DNA of 64,000 bases from Phycisphaerae bacterium (GTDB taxonomy: Bacteria > Planctomycetota > Phycisphaerae > UBA1845 > Fen-1342), in the NCBI GenBank assembly GCA_017999985.1, contig JAGNKU010000001.1, positions 611,276 to 675,275 on the forward strand, read 5' to 3'. A program made the position numbers and the translations under genes. Shown here one piece after another: positions 52,524 to 60,807 of the stretch (positions within the stretch are counted from its first letter, which is position 1; every line of letters starts with the position of its first letter). The notes beneath the pieces were generated by a model, which made no database searches, was not told where the DNA came from, and was given only the letters and a program-made list of their open reading frames with translations.

Positions 52524-53963
52524 ATGACGCGGATAGCGACCACCAAGCGACCCGCCCCAGCCAGAACCGCTAGGAAGGCACGGCCCAAGCGAGCCCCCAC
52601 GCGTAGCCCCGATGGCGGACGTTCTATACGCACGTACCGGGCGGCTTTGGAGTTCCTCAACAGTCGGACCGACTACGAGAAGATGGTTCGCGTGGGCTAC
52701 AACCACACGAACTTCAATCTCTCGCGCATGCTGCGCATCCTAGCCGGGCTGGGGAACCCGCACAAGAAGCTCAAGACCGTGCATGTGGCGGGCACGAAGG
52801 GCAAAGGCTCCACCTGCCACATGGTCGCGTCCATGCTCCAGAACTCGGGGTATCGGACCGGGCTGTACACGTCGCCGCACATCGTCGACCTGCGCGAACG
52901 CATCGCGGTGGACGGCAAGCTCGTGACGGAACACGAGTTTACGAAGCTGATCGCGCGGATCGCGCCCGTGGTGAACCGCCTGCGGCGGGATGAGCCGACG
53001 TTCTTCGAAATCCTGACGGCGGCGGCGTTCCTGCACTTCGTACAGCAGAAGGTCGACATCGCGGTGATCGAAACCGGGCTGGGCGGGCGGCTGGACTCGA
53101 CGAACGTCATCAAGCCCGAGGCGTGCGGCATCGTCAGCATCAGCTACGACCACATTGCCCAGTTGGGCAACACGCTGGAGAAGATCGCCGAGGAGAAGGC
53201 GGGCATTTTCAAGCCGGGCGTGCCGGTGATCAGTGCGCCGCAGGTGCCGGCGGTGAAGCGCGTGCTGCGCAAGGCCGCCGAGCGGGTGGGCTGCCCGTTG
53301 CGGTTCATCGGCGAGGACATCGAGTTCAGCATTCGCTTCGAGTCGTCGCGGGCGAGCGGGCCGCACACGCGGGTGTGCCTGGCGACGCCGACGACGCGCT
53401 TCGATCATCTGCGCGTGCCGCTGCTGGGCGAGCATCAGGCGTACAACTGCGGCGTGGCCTTGGGCATTGTGGACGCGCTGCGGCAGTCGGGCTTCGAGGT
53501 GCCGGAGCAGGGCGCGATCGACGGGCTGGCGAAGGTCCAGGTGCAAGGCCGGATGGAGCTGATCCGCGACATGCCGCGGACGATCGTGGACGCGGCGCAC
53601 AACGCATCGAGCGTCGCGGCGCTGATGCGCGCGATCGGCCAGAACATCACGTACGATTCGATGGTCGTGATCTTCGGCTGCTCGGCGGACAAGGACATCG
53701 ACGGCATGCTGGCGCAGCTCCAGCTTGGGGCGGACAAGGTGATCTTTACCACGTCGAGCACGCCGCGCTCGGTCGATCCGCACGAGTTGCATGCGCGCTT
53801 CATGGAGAAGAGCCAGAAGATGGCGCAAGTGGGGGACACGCTCGAGGACGCGTACGCGATCGCGTGCAAGAGCGTGACGCGCGAGGATCTGATCTGCATC
53901 ACCGGCTCGATCTACCTGGTCGGGCTGGCGAAGCGGCTGCGCGCGGCGGGGAAGCTTCAGTAG
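52524..53963 (+). CDS. folC: Folylpolyglutamate synthase/dihydrofolate synthase
   Basis: A 479-residue Mur-ligase-family enzyme that adds glutamate to folates. Motifs: VHVAGTKGKGSTCHMVASML (P-loop), YTSPHIVDLRERIAVDGK, FFEILTAAAFLHFVQQK, ETGLGGRLDSTNVI, and in the C-terminal domain RTIVDAAHNASSVAAL. The first 33 residues are a basic Arg/Ala/Pro extension not usual in the family. The ATG at 52524 has no Shine-Dalgarno sequence, and the promoter places the transcript start next to it, so a leaderless message is likely. It is divergent from aroB. Confidence 0.94.
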   Translation: MTRIATTKRPAPARTARKARPKRAPTRSPDGGRSIRTYRAALEFLNSRTDYEKMVRVGYNHTNFNLSRMLRILAGLGNPHKKLKTVHVAGTKGKGSTCHMVASMLQNSGYRTGLYTSPHIVDLRERIAVDGKLVTEHEFTKLIARIAPVVNRLRRDEPTFFEILTAAAFLHFVQQKVDIAVIETGLGGRLDSTNVIKPEACGIVSISYDHIAQLGNTLEKIAEEKAGIFKPGVPVISAPQVPAVKRVLRKAAERVGCPLRFIGEDIEFSIRFESSRASGPHTRVCLATPTTRFDHLRVPLLGEHQAYNCGVALGIVDALRQSGFEVPEQGAIDGLAKVQVQGRMELIRDMPRTIVDAAHNASSVAALMRAIGQNITYDSMVVIFGCSADKDIDGMLAQLQLGADKVIFTTSSTPRSVDPHELHARFMEKSQKMAQVGDTLEDAYAIACKSVTREDLICITGSIYLVGLAKRLRAAGKLQ

Positions 53964-53979
53964 CCATACGGTGTGGCGG

Positions 53980-54014
53980 CGTTTCCGCAATCGAGCGATC
54001 GTCGCGCGGAAACG
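53980..54014. repeat. Nine-base inverted repeat after folC
   Basis: CGTTTCCGC and GCGGAAACG are perfect complements around a 17-base loop, 17 bases after the folC stop. It is followed by TCCGATAATAATAATA. It may be a first terminator or an operator. Confidence 0.45.
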
Positions 54015-54074
54015 TCCGATAATAATAATACGCAAAGCCTGCGCAAAGCACTGTTGCTGCCCACGACCGCGAAT

Positions 54075-54097
54075 TCCGGCGTTCGGCCGGATTTTTT
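54075..54097 (+). terminator. Intrinsic terminator between folC and flgM
   Basis: TCCGGC, loop GTTCG, GCCGGA, then six T residues: a classic short rho-independent terminator on the plus strand. It should stop read-through from folC before flgM. Confidence 0.65.
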
Positions 54098-54125
54098 CAA
54101 GCGCTTATCGGGAAGCGGCCGATAT
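54097..54125 (+). promoter_or_regulatory. Candidate sigma28 promoter for flgM
   Basis: TCAA, 17 bases, GCCGATAT. The -10 part matches the FliA/SigD consensus GCCGATAA/T very well; the spacer is about two bases longer than usual. It begins right at the end of the upstream terminator. FlgM genes elsewhere are often transcribed by sigma28, which supports the reading. Confidence 0.5.
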
Positions 54126-54277
54126 CGCTGGTGAGCGAGTGGGTCACGATGCGCACTGGACCGCCGAAGGACCGGCGGGCGACGCGTCGTTTGCGTATTC
54201 TCACCAAAGCCAACCCGGAGGGCGAATCGCAGCGGTCCGTGCCCGTTTGGGCAGCAGTGCGAGGCTTGGATTGGGAC

Positions 54278-54574
54278 ATGAACGAAATCGGATCCGTCAA
54301 CGAGAAGCGGGTTGGCCCGGGCCCTCAGATCGAGCGCAGCGCGAGCGAGGCGAAACCGGCGCGCCCGGTTACCACCGCGCGCGTCGCCGATGGGGACCGC
54401 GTCGAGCTGTCTGAAGCCGCGGCGCAGTACGACCCCCAGGCGGTTGCGGACGCGGCGATGGATGCGCGGATTCGTGACATTCGCGCGCGCATCGCCGACG
54501 GCACGTATCTCACCGAGGACAAGCTGAACGCGGTGATCGACGCGCTGTTCCGCGAACTCGTCGGCGCGGCGTAG
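54278..54574 (+). CDS. flgM: Anti-sigma28 factor FlgM
   Basis: A 98-residue protein, the usual FlgM size. The N-terminal half is disordered (NEIGSVNEKRVGPGPQIERS); the C-terminal half holds DRVELSEAAAQYDPQAVADA, then RIRDIRARIADGTYLTEDKL and AVIDALFREL, the FlgM pattern that binds sigma28. ATG 54278 is chosen because upstream in-frame codons (from GTG 54131) encode no family sequence. FlgM keeps FliA inactive until the hook is done and is then exported. It lies 22 kb from fliA, next to folC, with its own promoter-like motif. Confidence 0.82.
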   Translation: MNEIGSVNEKRVGPGPQIERSASEAKPARPVTTARVADGDRVELSEAAAQYDPQAVADAAMDARIRDIRARIADGTYLTEDKLNAVIDALFRELVGAA

Positions 54575-54610
54575 CGGCGCTGCGCTTGGCGCGGCCGATC
54601 CCCGCACACG

Positions 54611-56038
54611 CTACGGCGCGACCGTGCGCACCCCCGCATTGCGGACCGTGACGGGCAGTGCCCCCTGCGCTGCGCGCACCCGCAGCAGAAACTCGAGCGT
54701 GTCCCGAATCGGCGTCCCGTCGACCTCGGTGATGACCTCGCCGATGCGGAAGTTGGCGCGCTCCGCCGGCCCATCCGCGCTGACCTCGATCACGACGATG
54801 CCCTCCGCGGCCGCATCGACGCGCAGCAGGCGCCGCGCTTCATCCGTCAAGTCAGCGAGCCGCATGCCGCGCCACTGCACCGCGCCGCTGCGCATCCAGC
54901 TTACGCGGCTGAGCTCGCGCCGCTCCACGGTGGCCTGCACGGTGAGTGGCTGCCCGCCGCGCAACAAGTCGATCTGCACCGCCGCGCCGACCGGCGACTG
55001 GCCGACCAGCTCGGCAAGCTGGGCCGGTCCGGTGATGGTCTGACGTTCGTAACCGACGACGAGATCGCCGACCGCGACGCCGGCCAGGGCGGCCGGGCCA
55101 TCGGGCTCGATCTGCTCCACGACGGCGCCACGGCCGACGCCGAGGATGACCCGCTCGGCGGCGTTCGGGGCGCGCACTGTTAGCCCAAGATAACCATAGT
55201 GGATGGCCCGGCCCTGGCGCAGCGTCTCGATGAGCCGCTGCTTGAGAGGTGTTAGCGGGATCGCGAAGCCGATGCCCTCGTCCGCTGGGGCCCGGGTGTG
55301 CATGGCGGTGACGATGCCGATCAGCTCACCCCGGATATTGAACAGCGGGCCGCCGGAGTTGCCGGGGTTGATGGGCGCAGTGATCTGGATCATGTCGTTG
55401 TAGAAGCGGTCATCGACCTCGCCCAGGCCGGGGAGCTGGCGTCCGAGGTTGGCGATGACGCCGACGGAGACGCTCAACTGGCCGTCGAGCCCGAGGCCGA
55501 AGGGATTGCCGATCACGATGGACCACTGGCCGCGGGCGACGGCGGTCCAGTCGCCGATCGTGGCCGGGCGCAGCGCGCTGCGCGGGACCTGCAGGATGGC
55601 GAGGTCGCTGCGGGCGTCGGCGGCGATGACGGCGGCGCGTTGCCGCTGGCCATCGAAGAACAACACGTCGATATCGGTGGCGCCCTGCACGACGTGCTCG
55701 CTGGTCAGGATCACGCCGTCCGCCGCCAGGACCGTGCCGCTGCCGTTCACGACGACATCCTGTTCCAACGGAGTAGGTTTGCCGTCGGGTTCGGTAGGTG
55801 GCACCAGCGTCACGTGGTGGCGCGTCGCGCGAATCCCGACGACGCTGGGGGCGACCTGGTCGACGACCTGCTGAAAAGCGCGCTGCAACGCTTCGAGGTC
55901 GGCGACCGCTGCGGTCGGGCTGCGCGGCGGCTCAAGCAGCGCGGCAGCGGGGGGCGCGACCAGGGCCAGCACGCACGCCAAGCTGACCGCGAGGCGGGCC
56001 GCACGGGAGGATGACTGGATGCCGGCCGCGAGCTGCAT
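54611..56038 (-). CDS. HtrA/DegP-like serine protease with two PDZ domains
   Basis: A 475-residue exported protease. A signal peptide is visible (RLAVSLACVLALVAPPAAA). The trypsin-like domain has the triad His 115 (LTSEHVVQG), Asp 145 (DARSDLAIL) and Ser 228 (NPGNSGGPL). Two PDZ domains follow, about 285-375 (YGYLGLTVRAP, GPAALAGVAVGDLVVGYERQ) and 395-470 (GPAERANFRIGEVITEVDG). It should degrade or refold damaged envelope proteins. ATG 56038 gives the signal peptide; longer in-frame starts overlap the recA coding end (56181) and are rejected. It lies 142 bases after recA on the same strand. Confidence 0.9.
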   Translation of the reverse strand: MQLAAGIQSSSRAARLAVSLACVLALVAPPAAALLEPPRSPTAAVADLEALQRAFQQVVDQVAPSVVGIRATRHHVTLVPPTEPDGKPTPLEQDVVVNGSGTVLAADGVILTSEHVVQGATDIDVLFFDGQRQRAAVIAADARSDLAILQVPRSALRPATIGDWTAVARGQWSIVIGNPFGLGLDGQLSVSVGVIANLGRQLPGLGEVDDRFYNDMIQITAPINPGNSGGPLFNIRGELIGIVTAMHTRAPADEGIGFAIPLTPLKQRLIETLRQGRAIHYGYLGLTVRAPNAAERVILGVGRGAVVEQIEPDGPAALAGVAVGDLVVGYERQTITGPAQLAELVGQSPVGAAVQIDLLRGGQPLTVQATVERRELSRVSWMRSGAVQWRGMRLADLTDEARRLLRVDAAAEGIVVIEVSADGPAERANFRIGEVITEVDGTPIRDTLEFLLRVRAAQGALPVTVRNAGVRTVAP

Positions 56039-56180
56039 TGCGCGTAGCTCTCTCGCTTCAGCCACCTGCTTGGCGGGCAGAGGCACCGTTGCCCCAGCCC
56101 AGGGGCCGCAGCATACTTCGGCCAACGCTGCGCAGTCCATCAGGCGATGCGGCGTGCTGTCGGCTGGACGCCCGCCGCGC

Positions 56181-57338
56181 TCAGCGTTTACGGGACGCAG
56201 CCAGCGGCGGCTTGCGATTGGACCCGCCGGCGACCTTGGCTGGTTTCTTCTCCTCGGGCTTCTCATCGGACCTGCCCGTTGCCGCCGCGGGAGTGGCTGC
56301 GTTCTCGGCCGCGGGGCGCGGACGCTTAATTTCCAGTACTTTCTGGCGAATCTGGCGGAACACGTCCGAGTTGTCGCGGAGAAATTGCCGGACGTTCTCG
56401 CGGCCCTGTCCGAGGCGCGTGTCGCCGAAGCTGAACCAGGTGCCGCTGCGCCCGACGACCCCGCACTCGCAGGCGAGGTCGAGCACGTCGGTCTCGCCGC
56501 TGATGCCGGACTCGAAGAGGATGTCGAATTCGGCCTCGCGGAAGGGCGGCGCGACCTTGTTTTTGACGACCTTCGCGCGGACGCGCGTGCCGATGACCTG
56601 CTCGCCTTCCTTGAGCATGCCGATGCGGCGGACGTCGATGCGCAGGGAGCTGTAGAACTTCAAGGCGCGCCCGCCGGGGGTGGTTTCGGGGCTGCCGTAC
56701 ATGACGCCGATCTTCTCGCGGATCTGGTTGATGAAGATGACGCTGGTGCGGCTCTTGGCGGAGATACCGGTGAGCTTGCGCATGGCCTGGCTCATCAGGC
56801 GGGCCTGAATGCCCACGTGCGTGTCGCCCATTTGACCTTCAAGTTCGGCGCGGGGCACGAGGGCGGCGACGGAGTCGACGACGATGACATCGAGCGCGTT
56901 GGAGCGTACGAGCAGCTCGCAAATCTCCAGCGCTTCTTCGCCGCACGACGGCTGGTTCACCATCAACTCTTCGAGGTTCACGCCGAGGCGCTTGGCCCAC
57001 GAGGGGTCGAAAGCGTGCTCCACGTCGATGAAGGCAGCAGCGCCGCCCGCTTTCTGGGCCTCGGCGATGATGTGCAGGGTGAGGGTCGTCTTGCCGGACG
57101 ATTCCGGTCCGAAAACCTCGACCACGCGGCCGTGCGGGATGCCGGCGCCGCCGAGGGCCAGATCCAGCGACAGAGCGCCGGTAGAGACGCCGTCGACGGT
57201 GGCGGCCTGGTTCTCCGACAGGTACATGATGGTGCCCTTGCCGAAGGACTTTTCGATCTGGGCCACGGCGCGTGAGAGGGCTTCCTTGCGGTTTTCCTCG
57301 CGCTCGTCGCGGCGGGTGTCGTCGCGCGTGTCGGTCAT
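56181..57338 (-). CDS. recA: Recombinase RecA
   Basis: A 385-residue recombinase: Walker [10 protein letters not shown] (77-85), [20 protein letters not shown], Walker [11 protein letters not shown], the L2 region with [20 protein letters not shown], and [14 protein letters not shown]. The C terminus is a Lys/Pro/Ala-rich tail of about 45 residues. RecA drives homologous recombination and LexA cleavage in the SOS response. A near-consensus sigma70 promoter lies about 90 bases upstream. No standard LexA box (CTGT-N8-ACAG or GAAC-N4-GTTC) was seen there, so SOS control may use another operator. Confidence 0.97.
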   Translation of the reverse strand: MTDTRDDTRRDEREENRKEALSRAVAQIEKSFGKGTIMYLSENQAATVDGVSTGALSLDLALGGAGIPHGRVVEVFGPESSGKTTLTLHIIAEAQKAGGAAAFIDVEHAFDPSWAKRLGVNLEELMVNQPSCGEEALEICELLVRSNALDVIVVDSVAALVPRAELEGQMGDTHVGIQARLMSQAMRKLTGISAKSRTSVIFINQIREKIGVMYGSPETTPGGRALKFYSSLRIDVRRIGMLKEGEQVIGTRVRAKVVKNKVAPPFREAEFDILFESGISGETDVLDLACECGVVGRSGTWFSFGDTRLGQGRENVRQFLRDNSDVFRQIRQKVLEIKRPRPAAENAATPAAATGRSDEKPEEKKPAKVAGGSNRKPPLAASRKR

Positions 57339-57431
57339 GTCCGCGTCCTCGCCTCAACCCCGGCCGGCGCGTGTGGCGGCGGTCGGGCAACCCGGTGGCC
57401 GGCGCCCCGCGCGTCGGCCCGCCTGCGCGGC

Positions 57432-57459
57432 ACTATACAAACAAAGCCCTAACTGTCAA
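57432..57459 (-). promoter_or_regulatory. Sigma70 promoter of recA
   Basis: On the minus strand: perfect TTGACA, 16-base spacer, TATAGT (five of six). Start near 57425 gives a leader of about 87 bases before the recA ATG. One of the strongest promoters visible in this window. Confidence 0.75.
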
Positions 57460-57532
57460 GGGCCTGCGCGGGGCGGGTGTGCGGAATTTTCGTGACTGGC
57501 CAGCGTGTCGCTTCATGCCGGGCGCAGAGCGC

Positions 57533-57561
57533 CGCCCGGGCTGGAGTGGCCAGCCCGGGCG
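57533..57561 (-). terminator. Strong hairpin after the dockerin-protease gene
   Basis: A perfect 12-base-pair stem (CGCCCGGGCTGG and CCAGCCCGGGCG) with a five-base loop lies 35 bases after the protease stop and before the recA promoter, in the right place to end that transcript. No T-run follows. Confidence 0.55.
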
Positions 57562-57595
57562 CGCGGTGCGGCGTGCGAGACAGCCGCATGCGGTC

Positions 57596-58795
57596 CTACG
57601 GACACACGATGGGCAATGAAGCCGAACTCAAGAGAGCTACGAAGGGGTTGATGTCGTCGAAGCCAACGCCGCCGTTGCCGTTGATGTCGAAGTTCGCCGG
57701 GTTGCACTGCTGGCTTGGGGAGCTGAGGCCCGCGACGAAGGGGTTGATGTCCCCGAAGTTCACGAGCCCATCGCAATTGCAGTCACCCGGGCACGTGCGG
57801 GCCAGCTCGCAGGCGTCGTCCAGCCCATTGCCGTTGTGGTCGCCCTGGCAGAACGAGCCCGGCTCCAGGGGTGTGCCGCCGATGTCGTAGCAGAAATTCG
57901 CCGGCAGCACCTGGCAGAAGTATCCGCCGTCGATGCAGCACGCCGCGGGCTGGTTGTCTTTGATAAGCGCGGTTTCCAGCGTGTCGAAATCCAACGTGCG
58001 CTCGAAGTACGCGTAGTAGTCGAAGTCGCACAACTCATAGATCGGATCCGGCTCTTCACAGGGGCACTTCGGCAGGTCCGCCCAGCGGTTCTGGTTGACG
58101 GCGCTGCCCGCGGCGCCGGCGGTCACGGCGTCCAGAAACTCCTGAAACGTAACGCTGTCCTGACCCGGCCACCCGGTGGGGTCGAGCTTCGCGAGCAGGT
58201 TGTCGACGAACGTGCTGGGTTCCGGCAGGCACGAACATTCGTCGGCCCCAGTCAACAGGCAGATCTGCGTGAGCTTCTCCAGGTCGCCTTCATCCTGTCC
58301 ATTCCAGAAGCCGCCGCCGTAGCAGCTTGCGAGAATCACGAGCTTGCGCACGCCGTCGGGGAGTCCGGCCAGCGCCGCGCGAAGATCATCGTCGAGGCAG
58401 TTCTGGTTGGGCCAGATCGTCTCGTCGCAGGTGTCGGCCGCCGGCGGCACGGTTTCGCCATCCAGAACGTAGCTGCCGTGGCCGTGATAGATGAACAGAA
58501 AGATGTCGCCGGCCTGCATGCCCGCGCCGGCGTTGGCGATCGCGGTGGCGATGTTGGCGCAGGTCACGTTGCCAGTGAGCTTGTTGACGTTGTTCTTCCA
58601 GTTGCCCCATTTCTCGAGCGACGCGGCCATCTGATCGGCGCGCTCCTGGGCGATCGTGTCGTCGAACGCCGGCCCGCCGGGATAGGTAGGACCGACGACC
58701 ACGGCCTTGTTGGCTGCCGAGGCAGCGGTACACGCGATGCCAAGCAGACTGCTGAGCACCGCGCCCCTCCAGATTGACATCATTTGCGCATTCAT
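57596..58795 (-). CDS. Secreted caspase-like (clan CD) protease with dockerin-like tail
   Basis: A 399-residue exported protein: signal peptide (AVLSSLLGIACTAASA) and ATG 58795 with GAGGA six bases upstream. Residues 28-200 resemble the clan CD cysteine-peptidase fold: AVVVGPTYPG at the start, FIYHGHGSY with catalytic His about 106, and LVILASCYGGGF with Cys about 158. A Cys-rich middle region (CSCLPEP, CPCEEP, AACCIDGGYFC) follows. The C terminus has an EF-hand-like DHNGNGLDDACE and two dockerin-like repeats, CNCDGLVNFGDINPFVAGL and DINGNGGVGFDDINPFVALL, as in the FG-GAP protein. Metacaspase, legumain or gingipain-like placement cannot be decided here; catalysis is inferred. Confidence 0.75.
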   Translation of the reverse strand: MNAQMMSIWRGAVLSSLLGIACTAASAANKAVVVGPTYPGGPAFDDTIAQERADQMAASLEKWGNWKNNVNKLTGNVTCANIATAIANAGAGMQAGDIFLFIYHGHGSYVLDGETVPPAADTCDETIWPNQNCLDDDLRAALAGLPDGVRKLVILASCYGGGFWNGQDEGDLEKLTQICLLTGADECSCLPEPSTFVDNLLAKLDPTGWPGQDSVTFQEFLDAVTAGAAGSAVNQNRWADLPKCPCEEPDPIYELCDFDYYAYFERTLDFDTLETALIKDNQPAACCIDGGYFCQVLPANFCYDIGGTPLEPGSFCQGDHNGNGLDDACELARTCPGDCNCDGLVNFGDINPFVAGLSSPSQQCNPANFDINGNGGVGFDDINPFVALLSSASLPIVCP

Positions 58796-58965
58796 GGCAT
58801 TCCTCACTTTCGGCTGTGCTTCGGCTCGCGCTTGGACTACAGGGCGGCGCACGGCGTGGCGTGCACCTGCGCTGAGCCCCGGCGGCCGGATGGCACTCAG
58901 AATCGGGTTTGCGGTTGCTGATCCGGTCGCCGGGGGCCGAACATCCGGCTCGACGCGGTTGATCT

Positions 58966-58971
58966 AGTATA
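58966..58971 (-). promoter_or_regulatory. Possible -10 element for the dockerin-protease gene
   Basis: On the minus strand TATACT (five of six -10 bases) lies about 170 bases ahead of the ATG; 17 bases upstream is GTCAAA, a weak -35 box. Confidence 0.3.
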
Positions 58972-59038
58972 GAACCGAAACTGTGCGATTTGACAGAGGG
59001 CGGGAGATTTGTCGGGCAGATTCGCGCGCACAGCGCGT

Positions 59039-59401
59039 CTATGTGGCGCGGCGCAGTGCGGACCAGGCGAGCGCGGCCCAGCCGACGAGAAAGAGCACGC
59101 CGCCGATCGGCGTGATCGCGCCCCACCAGCCGGCCTTGGTCAGGGCGAGCAGGTACAGGGTGCCGCAGAAAATGATGGTCCCACCAGCAAACCCCACACC
59201 CGCCGTCGCAGTGCGTCGCTCTGCCGGCAGCAGGCCGAGCAGCACGAGCGCGAGGGCGTGATACATCTGGTACTGCGCGGCGAGTTTGAACACGTTGAGA
59301 TAGCGCTCTTCAAGGCCCGCCAGCGCATGGGCGCCAAACGCGCCGGCCGCGACGGCGAGAAAGCCGGATACGGCGCCGATGACCAGCCAGGTTCGCTGCA
59401 T
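59039..59401 (-). CDS. DUF423 family membrane protein
   Basis: A 120-residue protein with four membrane helices and the DUF423/YgdD pattern: GAVSGFLAVAAGAFGAHAL near the start, YQMYHALALVLLGLL in the middle, GGTIIFCGTLYLLAL, then ITPIGGVLFLVGWAALAW at the end. The function of this widespread family is not known. It is divergent from ispG with a 134-base gap that carries an inverted repeat. Confidence 0.88.
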   Translation of the reverse strand: MQRTWLVIGAVSGFLAVAAGAFGAHALAGLEERYLNVFKLAAQYQMYHALALVLLGLLPAERRTATAGVGFAGGTIIFCGTLYLLALTKAGWWGAITPIGGVLFLVGWAALAWSALRRAT

Positions 59402-59461
59402 GCACGGATCCTCCTACGTCGGAAGCCGAGACGATTCCAGCAGTCCGGCGCACAGCCTGAC

Positions 59462-59504
59462 TGGTTGCAGCAAGCTACAGACTGAATTCGCCTCGCTGCA
59501 ACCA
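59462..59504. repeat. Ten-base inverted repeat in the DUF423-ispG gap
   Basis: TGGTTGCAGC (59462-59471) and GCTGCAACCA (59495-59504) are perfect complements, 23 bases apart. They bracket the -35 region of the candidate ispG promoter, so they could be operator half-sites or a transcript hairpin. Confidence 0.5.
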
Positions 59505-59516
59505 CGGCGGTAAAAT
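59487..59516 (+). promoter_or_regulatory. Candidate sigma70 promoter for ispG
   Basis: TTCGCC, 18 bases, TAAAAT. The -10 box matches five of six bases; the -35 is poor. A start near 59524 leaves a short leader containing the AAGGGAG ribosome site. Confidence 0.4.
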
Positions 59517-59535
59517 CTAGCCGAAGGGAGCGTGT

Positions 59536-60744
59536 ATGTCCCCACGCCGAAAGACTCGTCAGGTCGCCGTTGGCCGCGTCCGTGTTGGCGGTGATGCGCC
59601 GGTCGCGCTGCAGTCGATGACCAGCACGTATACGTACGACATCGATGCGACGCTCGCGCAGATTCACAAGCTCGCCGTCGCCGGCGCCGACTTCGTGCGC
59701 GTCGCCGTGCCGGACAAACGCGACACCGAGGCCCTGCAACGGATCGTGCCGGCGGCGCCGGTGCCGATCGTCGCGGACGTGCATTTCCATTTCGAGCGGG
59801 CACTGGAGGCGATCGCGGCCGGCGTGCACAAAATCCGCCTGAACCCCGGCAATATCCAGGACCGGGCGAAGGTCCGGCGCGTCATCGCGGCGTGCAAGGA
59901 ACGCGGCATCCCCATCCGCGTCGGGGCGAACGAGGGCGGGATCGTCGAACGGCGGGACAAGGGACAGCGGGCCGCCGAGCAGGCCGAGCTGGACAAGGAC
60001 TACGCCGCCGGTCTGATCCGGATCATGCTGGACAAGCTCGACGAGTATCTGCGCGTTTTTGACGCCGAAGGCTTTCACGATGTCGTGATTTCCGCGAAGA
60101 GCCCGGACCCGCGGATCGTCATCGACGCGTACACGGCGATCAGTCAGCGGTACGACTATCCGCTGCACCTGGGCGTGACGCACGCCGGTCCGCCGGAGAC
60201 GGGGCGGATTCGGTCGATCGCGGCGTTGAGTTCACTGCTGGCCAACGGGATTGGCGACACGATTCGCATCTCGTACGCGGCGGACCCGGTGTACGAGGTG
60301 GAGGACGGCAAGGAGCTGTTGTGCAGCCTGGGGTTGCGGGCGCGGACGGAGCCGGAGCTGATCGCGTGTCCGACATGCGGGCGGATTGAGGTCGATCTGT
60401 TCACGCTGGTGCAGGACGTGCGGGCGAAGCTGGCGGCGGAGATCAAGCTGCCGATGAAGGTGGCGGTGATGGGCTGCGTGGTGAACGGCCCGGGCGAATG
60501 CGAAGGCGCGGACGTGGCGATTTTCGCGGGCAAGGGTCGCGGGATCATCTACGTGCAGGGGCAGCAGAAGCAGACCGTGACCGAGGACCGGATGCTGGAG
60601 GCGCTGCTGGCCGAATGCCGGGAGCTGGAAGCGCGCGTGCAACGCGGGGAGGCGAAGCTGATCGGCGCGCGCGTCGAGGTGGCGCCGCCGGAGGCGCCGG
60701 CGCGGAAGGATGGGAGTGTGCCGCTGAAGGTGCTGCGGCGTTAG
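59536..60744 (+). CDS. ispG: 4-Hydroxy-3-methylbut-2-enyl-diphosphate synthase IspG (GcpE)
   Basis: A 402-residue iron-sulfur enzyme of the MEP isoprenoid pathway that turns ME-cPP into HMBPP. It shows VRVGGDAPVALQSMTSTYTY, VPIVADVHFHFERALEAIAA, KIRLNPGNI and IPIRVGANEGG; the cluster cysteines are Cys 278 and 281 (ACPTCGR) and 314 (MGCVVNGPGE). The start has AAGGGAG six bases upstream. It is of the shorter bacterial form without the inserted domain of plants. The rest of the MEP pathway lies elsewhere. Confidence 0.95.
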   Translation: MSPRRKTRQVAVGRVRVGGDAPVALQSMTSTYTYDIDATLAQIHKLAVAGADFVRVAVPDKRDTEALQRIVPAAPVPIVADVHFHFERALEAIAAGVHKIRLNPGNIQDRAKVRRVIAACKERGIPIRVGANEGGIVERRDKGQRAAEQAELDKDYAAGLIRIMLDKLDEYLRVFDAEGFHDVVISAKSPDPRIVIDAYTAISQRYDYPLHLGVTHAGPPETGRIRSIAALSSLLANGIGDTIRISYAADPVYEVEDGKELLCSLGLRARTEPELIACPTCGRIEVDLFTLVQDVRAKLAAEIKLPMKVAVMGCVVNGPGECEGADVAIFAGKGRGIIYVQGQQKQTVTEDRMLEALLAECRELEARVQRGEAKLIGARVEVAPPEAPARKDGSVPLKVLRR

Positions 60745-60765
60745 CGTGCTCATGGAAATCTGTGG

Positions 60766-60807
60766 GACAGGCCTCCGGCCTGTCGCTTGACCGACCGGAG
60801 GTCGGTC
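60766..60807. repeat. Tandem perfect hairpins after ispG
   Basis: Two consecutive palindromes: GACAGGCC-TCC-GGCCTGTC (60766-60784) and GACCGACC-GGA-GGTCGGTC (60789-60807), each an eight-base-pair stem with a three-base loop. The look is that of a dispersed extragenic repeat unit rather than a simple terminator; they may also end ispG transcription. Confidence 0.6.

Larger units (their letters stand above)
53964..54277. other. Intergenic region between folC and flgM (314 bases)
   Basis: This gap holds, in order, a GC hairpin (53980-54014), the sequence TCCGATAATAATAATA next to it, a short intrinsic terminator (54075-54097) and a sigma28-like promoter (54097-54125), followed by about 150 bases of leader before the flgM ATG. 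A frame open from GTG 54131 into flgM is not thought to be translated. No RNA gene was recognised. Confidence 0.6.
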
